Assembly: GCA_963844805.1 (NCBI GenBank)
Contig: CAWJPU010000008.1
Location: forward strand, 124,001 to 188,000
Source of the DNA: JACCZR01 sp963844805
GTDB lineage: Bacteria; Actinomycetota; Thermoleophilia; Solirubrobacterales; Thermoleophilaceae
Direction: 5' to 3'
DNA length: 64,000 bases
The position numbers were made by a program, and so were the translations under genes. The notes beneath the pieces were generated by a model that saw only the letters and a list, made by a program, of their open reading frames with translations, did no database searches and was not told the DNA's origin. Every line of letters begins with the position of its first letter. Position 1 is the stretch's first letter. Shown piece by piece: positions 21,799 to 30,959 of the stretch.

Positions 21799-22692
21799 AG
21801 TGAGATAGAGCGGCCGTCCCAGCGACTCCTCGTGCACGCGTGCGAGGTAGCGCCCGATGATGCCCACGCAGATGAGCTGCACGCCGCCGATGAACAAGAT
21901 CGCCAGCAGCACCACGATCGAGGCCGACAACTTCACCGCGCCCGTGGCTGCCAGCAGGACGATCACCAGCGCGGCCAGCCCGCTCAGCGCGGCGACGCCG
22001 CTGCCGGCGATCGTGGCCAGCGACAGTGGGACGTCCGAATAGGCCGTCAGCGCCTCGGCGGCCAGGCGGAAGAGCTCCGGGTAGGACGCCCCGCGGCCGC
22101 TCGACCGGCCGGCTCGGCGGTACTCGATCGGCTCCTGGCGAAAGCCGGTCCAGGCCACCATGCCGCGCAGGAAGCGCCGGCGCTCGGGCATCCCACGTAC
22201 AGCCTCCAACACCCGATGGGACATGAGGCGGAAGTCGCCGGCCTGACCCTGGTAGGGCACCCGTGCCAGGCGCTCCATCAGCCGGTAGAAGCCCGTAGCC
22301 AGGGTGCGCTTGGCCCAGCTCTCATCGCGGCCGATCCGGCGGGCGAAGACGACATCGGCGCCATCGTCCGCGAGCCGCATCATGTCCGGGATCAGCTCCG
22401 GCGGATCCTGGAGATCGGCGTGAATGAGGACCGCCCGGTCGCCCCGTGCGTAGTCCAGACCTGCGGACATGGCCACCTCCATGCCGAAGTTGCGCGACAG
22501 GGCCAGCAGGCTCACCCCGTCCTCCTCGCTGGCCCAGCCCTCCACCAGCGCCACGCTCCCGTCCACGGAGCCGTCGTCGACGTAGATGACCTCCCAATCC
22601 TCGGCGGTGGGATCGAGTGCCTCGTGGAGGCGGCGGTGCAGCTCGGGCAAACTCTCCCGTTCGTCCTTGACCGGAACGACGATCGACAGCAC
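21745..22692 (-). CDS. GtrB-like polyprenol-phosphate glycosyltransferase (GT2 with two C-terminal TM helices)
   Basis: Intact 315 residues. GT2 domain with VVPVKDERESL, IYVDDGSVDGS, the lipid-transferase motif HADLQDPPELI and QGQAGDFRLMSHRV, then two membrane helices (ATIAGSGVAALSGLAALVIV and IVVLLAILFIGGVQLICVGI). This layout matches enzymes that load glucose or a similar sugar on undecaprenyl phosphate for use outside the membrane by GT-C enzymes, of which this region has several. A GATGCT box 6 bases before GTG 22692 is a weak promoter match. Confidence 0.88.
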   Translation of the reverse strand: MLSIVVPVKDERESLPELHRRLHEALDPTAEDWEVIYVDDGSVDGSVALVEGWASEEDGVSLLALSRNFGMEVAMSAGLDYARGDRAVLIHADLQDPPELIPDMMRLADDGADVVFARRIGRDESWAKRTLATGFYRLMERLARVPYQGQAGDFRLMSHRVLEAVRGMPERRRFLRGMVAWTGFRQEPIEYRRAGRSSGRGASYPELFRLAAEALTAYSDVPLSLATIAGSGVAALSGLAALVIVLLAATGAVKLSASIVVLLAILFIGGVQLICVGIIGRYLARVHEESLGRPLYLTSRVVGQAADQADRNASR

Positions 22693-22758
22693 CCCGCAAG
22701 CATCGCGGTTCGGGCGGCTGGGGTGGTCGCCGGTCGATCGCCCCGAGCGCGACGGCTG

Positions 22759-23535
22759 CTATTCCGGGCGGGACTTCGCCGCCTGTTCGCGGCTGAGCGC
22801 GACGGCCGGCGGTCGCTGGCCGTGCTGGCGCTTGACGTTGCGGCGAGCGGCCAGTAGCTCGCGTAGCGCGGGCACAAGCGTCCGGCCGATCACGAGCTTC
22901 GAACCCGGGCGGTTGGTCCAGCGGATACCGACCTCGCTCACCCTCAACCCCAACTGCCGGGCCAGCGCGATGCACTCCGTGTCGAACGCCCACCCGTCGA
23001 CCGATTGACGCGCGAAGATCGCCTCGGCGGCCGGGCCTCGCCAGAGCTTGAAGCCGCAGAAGATGTCCTTGGACCGCTCCCGCATGACCGCGCGGGTGAG
23101 CAGCAGGAAGGGCAGGCTGAAGGCGCGGCGGCGAAGCGGCTGATGGCGGTCCACCTGAGCACCGGGCGCCACCCGCGACCCCAGGACCATGTCGGCCCCC
23201 TCCAGCGCTTGAAGCATGTCCGGCAGGGAGACCAGCGACGAGGTGCAGTCGGCGTCACAGAGCAGCCGGACCTCGCCCGAGGCCTCGAGCATCCCGCGCC
23301 GCACGGAGAAGCCCTTACCGCGGTTGGTCTCGTTGCGGAGCACCCGCAGGTCGCCTTCGACCAGGTGCTGCTCCAGTCGCGCCAGGGTCGCGTCCTGCGA
23401 CGCGTTGTCGACGACGATCAGCTCGTAGGGACGTCCCTGGGCACGGAGCCAGTCGCGCAGCGCCTCAACCGTGGGGCCCACCGCCTCCTCCTCGTTGAAG
23501 ACGGGCATCACCACGGACATCCACGGCCGGCTCAC
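22759..23535 (-). CDS. Alg5/DPM-like family 2 glycosyltransferase
   Basis: Intact 258 residues. VVMPVFNEEEAV, IVVDNASQDAT, CDADCTSS and KDIFCGFKLW with DGWAFDTEC resemble dolichyl-phosphate beta-glucosyltransferase (Alg5) and related polyprenol-phosphate sugar synthases. No C-terminal membrane helices; a basic tail (ARRNVKRQHGQR) may bind the membrane. It likely makes another lipid-phosphate sugar donor. GTG 23535 lies 6 bases after TATGTT. Confidence 0.85.
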   Translation of the reverse strand: MSRPWMSVVMPVFNEEEAVGPTVEALRDWLRAQGRPYELIVVDNASQDATLARLEQHLVEGDLRVLRNETNRGKGFSVRRGMLEASGEVRLLCDADCTSSLVSLPDMLQALEGADMVLGSRVAPGAQVDRHQPLRRRAFSLPFLLLTRAVMRERSKDIFCGFKLWRGPAAEAIFARQSVDGWAFDTECIALARQLGLRVSEVGIRWTNRPGSKLVIGRTLVPALRELLAARRNVKRQHGQRPPAVALSREQAAKSRPE

Positions 23536-23562
23536 CGCCCGAACATAGCGGCGGGAGTCACC

Positions 23563-25203
23563 TCAGAGAGGGGGTCGGAGGCGGTAGACCAGCATGCCCC
23601 CGCGCTTCTGCGGTGGTACGCCGAGCGCGCTCAGCTGCGAGCGCCAGCGGCCGGCCTCGCGCTCCTCGATCACCACCACGGTGACTCCCTTCTCCCGTAT
23701 GAAGCGCCGGATCAGGCGGTTGGTGGCGGGGCCCGTGCGGCCCAGCGACAACTCCCGCCAACCCGGAGCCTGGGTGAACGAGGGCGGAAACGCGCCCACG
23801 TAGCCGCCGACGATCCGAAAGCCCACGTTGGTCCGAGCGGCCCAGCGGGTGTTGCGCCCGATCACCGGGATGGTCAGCACCCGGTCCCGCGGCGAGATGA
23901 GACTGCTGTACTCGCCGCTGCGAAACAGAGGTGGATCCTCAGCTGGGACGTTCCAGAGCGCGGCCCCCAGGTTCGGCGTGAGGGCCAGAACCGCCGCCGC
24001 GGCCAGCGCCCAGCGCGGCCAGCTGGGGCGCGCCGCCAGGAACATGGCCACCGCTACGCCGATCGCCAGGGCCGTGAATGCCCCGAACCGCACCGGCAGG
24101 GCGAAGCGAAGCAGGGGCAGTTGCGCGGCCGCCTCCCACGGGAGGGGGATGCCGAGGTCGCGTCCGCCCACCGCCAGCGTCGGTCCCAGGGAGGCGATGA
24201 GGAACATCGCGGCGCAGGCCACAACGAGCAGTACCCGCCTGTCCGAGCGCTCTCGCCATCCCATCAGCACCAGGATCGCCAAGGCGGGAAGGCCGAGGTA
24301 CCCCCCGCCGACCCCGCCGTACTCGACCCCGCGGACGCGCCACCACTCGCGGATGTGGTCGCCGCCGAGGTGAAGGTCCGTTGGCATGACTATCGACACC
24401 GCATCCGTCAACAGCTCGTCGGGGCGAGCGTGTCCCGGGGCGAGATGAGGCCGGAGCATCGCGATCAGAAGCGGGCTCACGAGAACCGCCGAGAACCCGA
24501 GCGAAACGCTGCTGAGCAGGGCGACCCGAAGCAGAACCGCCCGTCGCTCCGCGTAGATCAGCGCCGCGGCGCCCAAGGCCAGGGCGCCCAGCACCACGGT
24601 CATCGCGAGGAACTCGGTGCTGACCAGAACTTGAGCGGCGGCCAGGAGCATGAGTAGCACGACGAAGCGGCGGTCGGAGAGGCGCCCCTCGGCCCTGCGC
24701 AGCACGGCCATCACCATGAGTGGGACGAGGGCGAACACGCTCAAGGAGGAGTTGGCTCCGTGCATCTGCGCGAGCGCGAACGTCGACATGCCCACGACCA
24801 GGCCGCCTACCGCCGAGGGCCAGGTCGCTTGGGTCACCTGGCGGCACAGGGCGTAGCTGGCGCTGGCGGTCAAGACCGGCGCCAGGATCATCACGAGATT
24901 GAACGAGACCGTCGCGCTCCACAGCAGGGTGATCGGCGCCATGAGCAGCGACAGGCCGGGCACCGATGTAGCCCAGGCGAGGTTGTAGCCCTCAGGGGCG
25001 AACAGAGCCTGGGTCACGAAAGGGTCTGCGCCGTCGAGGATGGCGTTCGGCCACCACGCGAAGAACCAGATGAACGCGCTCGAGTCGAACTCGTCGCCCC
25101 CGATCGCCTTCGAGTCGAGGTTGGTGAGCACCGGCCAGAACAGCGCCACGGACAGGACGAGATATCCGAGGGGCGGCAGGAAACCCTTCGTCCGGTCCGA
25201 CAT
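23563..25203 (-). CDS. Multi-pass membrane protein, probable GT-C glycosyltransferase
   Basis: Intact 546 residues with about twelve hydrophobic segments and a first loop rich in acidic residues (SKAIGGDEFDSSAFIWFFAWW), as in GT-C enzymes where this loop binds the lipid-phosphate sugar. The C-terminal 120 residues are soluble (VLTIPVIGRNTRW, EKGVTVVVIEER) and would be outside. ATG 25203 is chosen over upstream in-frame codons because TACCTT is 7 bases upstream and the first helix then begins at residue 10. The specific function is unknown. Confidence 0.7.
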   Translation of the reverse strand: MSDRTKGFLPPLGYLVLSVALFWPVLTNLDSKAIGGDEFDSSAFIWFFAWWPNAILDGADPFVTQALFAPEGYNLAWATSVPGLSLLMAPITLLWSATVSFNLVMILAPVLTASASYALCRQVTQATWPSAVGGLVVGMSTFALAQMHGANSSLSVFALVPLMVMAVLRRAEGRLSDRRFVVLLMLLAAAQVLVSTEFLAMTVVLGALALGAAALIYAERRAVLLRVALLSSVSLGFSAVLVSPLLIAMLRPHLAPGHARPDELLTDAVSIVMPTDLHLGGDHIREWWRVRGVEYGGVGGGYLGLPALAILVLMGWRERSDRRVLLVVACAAMFLIASLGPTLAVGGRDLGIPLPWEAAAQLPLLRFALPVRFGAFTALAIGVAVAMFLAARPSWPRWALAAAAVLALTPNLGAALWNVPAEDPPLFRSGEYSSLISPRDRVLTIPVIGRNTRWAARTNVGFRIVGGYVGAFPPSFTQAPGWRELSLGRTGPATNRLIRRFIREKGVTVVVIEEREAGRWRSQLSALGVPPQKRGGMLVYRLRPPL

Positions 25204-25223
25204 TCCAGGCAAGGTAGCGACGG
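25204..25223. promoter_or_regulatory. 20-base bidirectional leaderless promoter
   Basis: CAAGGTA at 25210-25216 serves both ways: TACCTT on the minus strand is 7 bases from ATG 25203, and CAAGGT on the plus strand is 8 bases from ATG 25224. The two boxes overlap by five bases. The two start codons are only 20 bases apart and no ribosome binding site fits between them. Confidence 0.65.
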
Positions 25224-26024
25224 ATGGAGTCCGTTCCGTCAGGCCGATACAGCCCCCAGGACCCACTAAGCCGGACCGTCCGCGCGGCGCGGTCACGCGG
25301 CCTGCGCCCCGTGATCGGCGACCTGGCGCGCTTCGCCCTGAGACGGCTCGAGGGGCCTGCTGGAGGGAGCTTCCTGCTCGACGGAACGAGCTACTCGTAC
25401 CTCACTCACACGTACAAACACGGCTGGCTCACCGAGCGCGCGGTCGAGGTCCCCGTCGCTCAGGCAGTGGTGGACCGTCACCGTGGAGCGCGCATCCTGG
25501 AGGTGGGCAACGTGCTGTCGCACTACCGCAGCCAGGAACACACGGTCGTGGACAAGTACGAGCGGGCCCCCGGGGTGATAAACCGCGACGTGCTGGACCT
25601 GCGCGACCTCGGGCCCTTCGACCTGATCGTCGCGGTCTCCACGCTCGAGCACGTGGGCCTCGACGAGGAGCCGCGCGACCCGGACCGCGCGCTGACCGCA
25701 TTACGCGAGCTGCGGGGCCGGCTCGCCCCCGGCGGGAGGCTGCTGGTCACCGTGCCGCCCGGCTATAACGCCGACTTCGACCGCGGCCTCCAGGCGGGCG
25801 TGGAACGGCCCGAGCGCGTGACCGCGCTGCGGCGCCGGGCAGGCGAGACGGCGTGGGTGCAGGTCGCGCCCGCCGAAGCCTGGCGGGCCCCGTACGACTT
25901 CCTGCTCTACTCAGCGCGCGCGGTGCTCTTCCTGAGCTTCACGCCCCAGACCACCAGCGCGGCCAGCACCAGCGCAGCCGCCAGCGAGACGATCCAGCCC
26001 ACCCGCCAGCTGAGGGGCTCGTAG
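25224..26024 (+). CDS. Class I SAM-dependent methyltransferase (3' end uncertain)
   Basis: About 235-266 residues. ARILEVGNVLSHY is a variant SAM-binding motif I, HTVVDKYERA follows as strand 2, then DLIVAVSTLEHVGLDE and LAPGGRLLVTVPPGYN. The order matches small methyltransferases found in glycan and natural-product loci. The open frame runs to 26024, overlapping the end of the convergent YfhO gene by 118 bases with a low-complexity Ser/Ala/Thr tail. A one-base shift near 25915 would give a stop at about 25931, so the true end may be there. ATG 25224 is supported by the CAAGGT box. Confidence 0.78.
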   Translation: MESVPSGRYSPQDPLSRTVRAARSRGLRPVIGDLARFALRRLEGPAGGSFLLDGTSYSYLTHTYKHGWLTERAVEVPVAQAVVDRHRGARILEVGNVLSHYRSQEHTVVDKYERAPGVINRDVLDLRDLGPFDLIVAVSTLEHVGLDEEPRDPDRALTALRELRGRLAPGGRLLVTVPPGYNADFDRGLQAGVERPERVTALRRRAGETAWVQVAPAEAWRAPYDFLLYSARAVLFLSFTPQTTSAASTSAAASETIQPTRQLRGS

Positions 26025-28369
26025 CGCATCTCGATCCGGTGGCGACCAGGCTTCACCGCCACGCCGCGAAGCATGCTGTCCACCCGCTCGATGGGCACCT
26101 CACGGCCGTCGAGGGTCGCCTTCCAGCCGGGGAACCAGACGTCGGTGAGCACCACGATCCCCGGCCGGGAGGCGGTGGCGTCGATGACCAGGCGCTCGCG
26201 CTGGTAACCGGCCAGACTTGCCGTACCGCTCGAGTGTGCGGCAAGGGGAGCGGCCTGGGGAACGCCCGCGACCGGCTTCTCGGTCACGGCCACGGTGCGC
26301 GGGTCGAACAGGGGCGCCTTGATCGCGTCCAGCGCCGCCCGCCCCCCCTGCACCGTCCGCTGGCGGTCGACCACGAAGACCCGCGGCACCGCGCCGGGGT
26401 TGCGGTAGACCTTGGCGTCCGGACCCGAGTAGGCCTCCTCCAGACCCTGGACCGGAGGCTTGGGGGTGTCGGGCGCCTGGATCAGGTGGGTGACGCTCAG
26501 GAGGCTCAGCGTGCGCAGCGCCGCAGGGGTGGCTGGGGCCTCTTGGGGGTCCTGGGCCAGGGGGTTCTTCGACCCCGCCGTGGTGCGCCAGAGGTCGTCG
26601 TAGCGCTTCTCAACCGGGTAGTCGTATCCGCGAGCGTCGTAGAGGCCATAGCGCATCGCCAGGTTGGGCGGCAGTGGCTGTCCGATGGGCTGGTCCTGGC
26701 TCACCGCGGCGAAACGGTTCGGCACGTCGGACCGCAGCATCTCGATCGCTTCCGTAGGCGGCTGGCGGGCATGGCCGACCGGGATTGCCGGGTTGTAGCC
26801 CATCGACGCCCGGCCGAGGTCGACAAACAGCAGAGCAACGGCTAGCGCCACGAATGCCGTCGCGCCCAGAGGTGTCCATCGCAGCCGCGGCACGCCCAGA
26901 CGTAGCGCCACGAGCACCATCGCTGACCCGCCCAAGACCGTCCACTGCAGCAGAGCGCTCATGCGCACCGTGTCGGCCGCCGCTCGGGAGGGGGGCTCGA
27001 ACGGCTTGTTGCGAGGCGGGTCGACCAAACCCCACGCGGTCTTCAGCCCGCGCCCCACGCTGCCCGGCTCGAAGGTCCCGAGAACGAGCATCCAGGTGAA
27101 GGGGATCGCGAAGATGGCCAGGCAACTGGCCACCACCGCCCACTTTCGCTTTCGCTCCAGCTCGTCGCGCCCGCTCAGCTCGTCCAGGCCCCACCCCGCC
27201 AGGAGGGCGATCACCAGCAGGACCGCGAAGATCGGACGCGAGTTGTGTGCCGTGCGAAAGCCCGGGAGGGCGGTGACAGCCGAGAACACGGGATCTGCGC
27301 CAACGATCACCGCTAGAGCCAGTAGTCCGATTACCGCGAGGCCGATTCGCACGGGCTTCGGTCGCAGCAAGAGGCCGGCGCCGGCGAGCATGAGCGTTAT
27401 GCCCCCCGCGTACCAGGCGCGATTGGTCTGTACGTCGCCGATCAGCGGCGTCTGGGTAGGCCGGCCCCAGTAGTCGGGCAGAAACAGCGCGCCCAGGAAG
27501 CGAGCATCGCCGTGACCCGCTGGGAGGCCCAGCCGCCGCTCGACGTCGCCCGAGAGCAGGAGCAGCTCGAGCAGGGGCGCGATCACCAGCGCCGCCAGTG
27601 CCGTGCCCAGCGCGAGCGCGCCGCCGAAGGCCAGCGCCGGGCGCACCACCCGTCGCCCCCGAAGCTGCGCCGCGCGGATGGCGAAGAACAGCATCGTGAG
27701 CGCCACCAGCTGGAACGTCGTCTCGGGATGACCACCGAGGAAGGCAAGTGCCAGGGTGGCGGCCAGGCCGGCGACCGGCAGGGGCCCGGGTCTGCGGGCG
27801 ATCAACTCGGCCGTCAGCAGCAGAAACGGCAACAGCGGGAAGATGTTGGTCAGCGGCCAGGCCAGCCACAGCACGAACGACGCCCCGAACCCGCAGACCA
27901 CTCCGCTGAGCAGCGCGCCCCCGAAGCGCATGCCGAGCACGCGCGCCAACAGGTACGTGCCGAACGCCGCCACGAACAGCTTGAGAAACGCCATCACGCC
28001 GAGGGCCTTGTTGAGCGGCATCACATAGACCGGGAGCGTGAAGGGCGAGAAGATCGCCGACTGCGAGTCCGCCAGGTAGGGCCGCCCACCCATGATCTGC
28101 GGGTTCCAGAGGGGGACGTCGGGCAGGGCCTTGCGGTTGCCCTCGAAGAACGGCTCGAACGAGACAGTGGCGTCCAGGCGCTCGTAGTTGGAGCCCCCCT
28201 GCCCCACGGCGGTCGGCTTCGAGCTCGCCCACGGCGGGGACGACCAGTTGAGGTCGGCGCTCGACAGAGTGCGTCCCGGCAGCAGGCCCTGGCCGACGAA
28301 AACCAGCGCCATCGTGGCGTAGATCGCCGCCGCCACCAGCGCCGGGTGGCGGCGCGCCCAGCCCTTCAC
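25907..28369 (-). CDS. YfhO-family multi-pass membrane protein (GT-C fold)
   Basis: Intact 820 residues. YfhO proteins (PF09586) are GT-C membrane enzymes implicated in glycosylating surface polymers. Here a dozen helices are followed by an exterior domain, with LPDVPLWNPQIMGGRPYLADSQSAIFSP in the family's conserved first loop, LLSVTHLI and the C-terminal VLTDVWFPGWKATLDGREVP, a strong family signature. GTG 28369 overlaps the TGA of the upstream methyltransferase remnant as GTGA, so it is probably translationally coupled. A longer start at 28381 is possible. Confidence 0.85.
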   Translation of the reverse strand: MKGWARRHPALVAAAIYATMALVFVGQGLLPGRTLSSADLNWSSPPWASSKPTAVGQGGSNYERLDATVSFEPFFEGNRKALPDVPLWNPQIMGGRPYLADSQSAIFSPFTLPVYVMPLNKALGVMAFLKLFVAAFGTYLLARVLGMRFGGALLSGVVCGFGASFVLWLAWPLTNIFPLLPFLLLTAELIARRPGPLPVAGLAATLALAFLGGHPETTFQLVALTMLFFAIRAAQLRGRRVVRPALAFGGALALGTALAALVIAPLLELLLLSGDVERRLGLPAGHGDARFLGALFLPDYWGRPTQTPLIGDVQTNRAWYAGGITLMLAGAGLLLRPKPVRIGLAVIGLLALAVIVGADPVFSAVTALPGFRTAHNSRPIFAVLLVIALLAGWGLDELSGRDELERKRKWAVVASCLAIFAIPFTWMLVLGTFEPGSVGRGLKTAWGLVDPPRNKPFEPPSRAAADTVRMSALLQWTVLGGSAMVLVALRLGVPRLRWTPLGATAFVALAVALLFVDLGRASMGYNPAIPVGHARQPPTEAIEMLRSDVPNRFAAVSQDQPIGQPLPPNLAMRYGLYDARGYDYPVEKRYDDLWRTTAGSKNPLAQDPQEAPATPAALRTLSLLSVTHLIQAPDTPKPPVQGLEEAYSGPDAKVYRNPGAVPRVFVVDRQRTVQGGRAALDAIKAPLFDPRTVAVTEKPVAGVPQAAPLAAHSSGTASLAGYQRERLVIDATASRPGIVVLTDVWFPGWKATLDGREVPIERVDSMLRGVAVKPGRHRIEMRYEPLSWRVGWIVSLAAALVLAALVVWGVKLRKSTARAE

Positions 28370-28913
28370 GCGGCCCGGCACACCGTTCCCACCGACAGCC
28401 CGGCGGGCAGCGCGAGCCCGCGTTCGATGGCGGCGGCCTCGAAGCGGAGAGGCAGCTCGAGCACCCGGTTGAGCCACGGCGGGATGAGCGCCAGGTCCGA
28501 GCCACCCTTGCTCAAGCGGCGCAGCCCGTGCAGGGCCCTGACGACGACGGCAACCCGGCGCAGCTCACGCAGCGCCGCGTCGTCGTCGAGGTGCTCGATC
28601 ACGTCCGTGGCCACGATCAGGTCGAAGCGTCCGTCCTCGAAGAGCAGCCGCTCGAGCGGCGCCTTCTGTGCCCCGTCACGCCCCGTCGGCGACAGGGCTC
28701 GATGGCCTCGGCCGAGAAGTCGACGCCCTCGGCCTCGCCCAGCCGCCGAGCTCTGCGAGATTGCGGCCGGTTCCGCAGCCGGCGTCGAGGATCCGGGGAG
28801 AGCGCGAAATACCGGCCCCGGCACAGCATCGCCCACACCACCCGGCGACGCCCACGGAACCACCGGTGGCCGTCCTCGAGCTCGTAGAGCTCCCGGTATC
28901 GCCATTCCTCCAA
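28366..28913 (-). pseudogene. Decayed, internally deleted copy of a SAM methyltransferase
   Basis: Clearly related to the intact gene at 21064-21798: ELEDGHRWFRGRRRVVWA, AEGVDFSAEAIEPCRRRG, DLIVATDVIEHLDDDAALRELRRVA and the end AAAIERGLALPAGLSVGTVC align along its length. However, about 60 residues between the HLDDD helix and PPWLN are missing, and the frame shifts at least twice (near 28790 and 28690). The missing part holds the substrate-binding region, so the enzyme is probably dead even if the shifts are sequencing errors. TTG 28913 has TATTTT 9 bases upstream. Its end is still coupled to yfhO by GTGA. Confidence 0.7.
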
Positions 28914-28946
28914 GGGCCGTTCAAAATAGTGGCCGCGAGTCCAGCC

Positions 28947-29693
28947 TCAGTACGGCCAGTCGTCCTCCGGAGGGAGCCCCAACCGGTGCGCCAGCCGCCG
29001 CTGTCCGGCGGTCACGGCGAACTTGATCAGCGCGTTGCGCACGAACCAGGGCAGGCCCGCCGCCTGGCGCAGGGCGTCGCGCGCCGCCTCGAGTGCACCC
29101 AGGTCCTCGCGGCCGTAGACCGCTAGCGAGCGCTCCCGGCCCCGGTAAAGCCACCGCCGCGATGCGAACAACAGGCGTAGCTGCGCCAGCATGACGCCCA
29201 CGGCGTTGTAGGCATCGTGGACGAGCATCTCGCCGCCGGGGCGGACCCGATCGCCCCACGCCGCGATGTCGCGGCGTGCCGGGCCGTAGCGGTGGGCGCC
29301 GTCGACGTAAAGGAGGTCGATAGGACCGGCCACCTCGCCCAGGGCGTCGTCCGAGCGCAGCCGCACGTGCCGGATCGAATCGGCCACCCCCGCGCGCTCG
29401 AGGTTGGTGCGGAAGGCGCTGTGGTCGGCTTCCCCGCGGGCCGGGTCGGCCTCGATCTCCTGTGGCCCGCGGTCCGAGCCGCCGTGGGGATCGATCGCCA
29501 CCACCTCGGCGTCGGCGGGTGCGGCGCGGCGAAGCACGATCGTGGAGCGCCCCCGGAAGGAGCCGATCTCGACGATGCGCCCGCCGGGCCGCACGGCGGC
29601 CGCGCTGTGGGCCAGCCGAGCGGCCTGTCCGGCGCTCAGCCAGCCCTCGACGCCGTCAAGCGCCGTCTCGAGGCCGGGGTCGTCGGTGCTCAG
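28947..29693 (-). CDS. Class I SAM-dependent methyltransferase (Methyltransf_24-like)
   Basis: About 248 residues. GGRIVEIGSFRGRSTIVL is motif I, VVAIDPHGG strand 2, IDLLYVDGAHRYGPARRDIAAW the metal/SAM region characteristic of class-I methyltransferases acting on sugars, and GGEMLVHDAYN follows. The frame is open upstream to the end of the GT4 gene. No ATG, GTG or TTG is in frame there, so the start is either CTG at 29693, overlapping the GT4 stop as CTGA, or GTG 29594, which would cut off the front helix. The target is unknown. Confidence 0.78.
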   Translation of the reverse strand: MSTDDPGLETALDGVEGWLSAGQAARLAHSAAAVRPGGRIVEIGSFRGRSTIVLRRAAPADAEVVAIDPHGGSDRGPQEIEADPARGEADHSAFRTNLERAGVADSIRHVRLRSDDALGEVAGPIDLLYVDGAHRYGPARRDIAAWGDRVRPGGEMLVHDAYNAVGVMLAQLRLLFASRRWLYRGRERSLAVYGREDLGALEAARDALRQAAGLPWFVRNALIKFAVTAGQRRLAHRLGLPPEDDWPY

Positions 29694-30841
29694 GCCGGGA
29701 CTCGCAGCCGCTCCGGCTCGGTCACCTTGGGCGCGGGCACGCGCCCGGCCGCCCGCCGCAGCAACTCCAGGTTCGCGGCCGCCACGCGGTCCCAGCTGAA
29801 GGTGCGCGCGCGCTGCTCGGCAGCCTGGGCCATCCGCTCCCGCCGGGGGGAGTCCTCGATCAGCGCGCCCACCCGCGCGGCAAGCTCGTCGGTGTCGCTG
29901 GCCAGCAATCCGGTCTCGCCGTCCACGATCGACTCAGGGAGGCCGCCGATGGCCAGCGCCGCGCTGGGCGTGCCGCATAGCGCGGCCTCGATCACGGTCA
30001 GCGACCAGCCCTCGGAGGAGGAGGCGGTGAGGTTCACCCACGCCCGCCCGTAGATGCGTGCGCGCGTGGGCACGTCCACGTACCCGTGCATGGTCACCCG
30101 GTCTGCGAGACCGCGCCGCCGGATCTCATTCTCAAGGTCCGGCCGGTGGTCTCCCTCCCCCGCGATGTCCAGCGCGACGCCCGGCAACCGCGCGAGCACG
30201 TCGAGCACGGTCTCGATCCGCTTGTAGGCCTTCAGGCGACCCACGAACACGAGACGCGGCTCAGGCGACTTCTCGCTGCGCTGGAACTCATCCTGCTCCA
30301 CGCCGAGATACTCGACCGCGACGTTCTCCGGCGGGATGCCCACGTCCACGAGGTCGGCCTTTGCGCTGCGCGAGATGGTGGTGAAGGGCGTCCTGCGGTA
30401 GAGAGAACGCAGCGGGTAGGCCTCGAGCACCCGAAACAGCAGCGAGCCCAGCCGGGGCCCGAACTCGCCCCGGAAGATTCCGCGGTGCACGTGATGCACG
30501 AGCGCCAGGCGCGGCTTTCGCAGCCACAGCGGAGTGAGGAAGGTGATGCCGTTGATTACCTCGAGCACCACATCGGCCTCGCGCCCGGTCCCTCGCAGCA
30601 CCTTCCACATCGCGCGCGGGAAGACCGTGCCCCTGCCACCGGCCCGGTGGACCACGAGGTTGGGACCGAAGCGCTCAACCGCCTCAGCTCCCGGGTAGCT
30701 TCCGGTCACGACCGTCACCCGGTTTCCCCAGTCCGCCCAGCGCAGGATGTGGGCTCCGAGGTTCGTGCCGTTGCCGCCGGTGTCGTGGTGGGTCCAGTCC
30801 CGGTCGGCCAAGACGAGGATGTGCAGCGGCGCGGCGTTCAA
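29690..30841 (-). CDS. Family 4 glycosyltransferase
   Basis: Intact 383 residues with the two-Rossmann GT-B fold. The N-terminal half ends HHVHRGIFRGEFGP; the C-terminal half shows FVGRLKAYKRIETVLD (nucleotide-sugar phosphate binding), LDIAGEGDHR and the GT4 signature SSSEGWSLTVIEAALCGTPSAALAIGG, with the E-x7-E motif. Cytosolic, builds the glycan repeat. TTG 30841 has TACGAT 9 bases upstream. The first 22 codons and this promoter are duplicated in tandem just upstream. Confidence 0.9.
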   Translation of the reverse strand: MNAAPLHILVLADRDWTHHDTGGNGTNLGAHILRWADWGNRVTVVTGSYPGAEAVERFGPNLVVHRAGGRGTVFPRAMWKVLRGTGREADVVLEVINGITFLTPLWLRKPRLALVHHVHRGIFRGEFGPRLGSLLFRVLEAYPLRSLYRRTPFTTISRSAKADLVDVGIPPENVAVEYLGVEQDEFQRSEKSPEPRLVFVGRLKAYKRIETVLDVLARLPGVALDIAGEGDHRPDLENEIRRRGLADRVTMHGYVDVPTRARIYGRAWVNLTASSSEGWSLTVIEAALCGTPSAALAIGGLPESIVDGETGLLASDTDELAARVGALIEDSPRRERMAQAAEQRARTFSWDRVAAANLELLRRAAGRVPAPKVTEPERLRVPA

Positions 30842-30959
30842 AGCAGCCGAATCGTAGGGACCGTGTCGCCGGTGTCGTGGTGGGTCCAGTCCCGGTCGGC
30901 CAAGACGAGGATGTGCAGCGGCGCGGCGTTCAAAGCAGCCGTATCGTACGGACCGTGTC
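30776..30959. repeat. 92-base tandem duplication of a divergent promoter and both gene starts
   Basis: Copy A 30776-30867 and copy B 30868-30959 abut exactly and differ at two positions (30850 A versus 30942 T; 30857 G versus 30949 C). Each copy carries the first 22 codons of the GT4 gene on the minus strand and the first bases of the mannose-synthase gene on the plus strand. In copy B TATCGTA (30942-30948) gives a -10 box in both directions. In copy A the plus-strand box is spoiled to AATCGT while the minus-strand TACGAT is kept. Confidence 0.9.
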
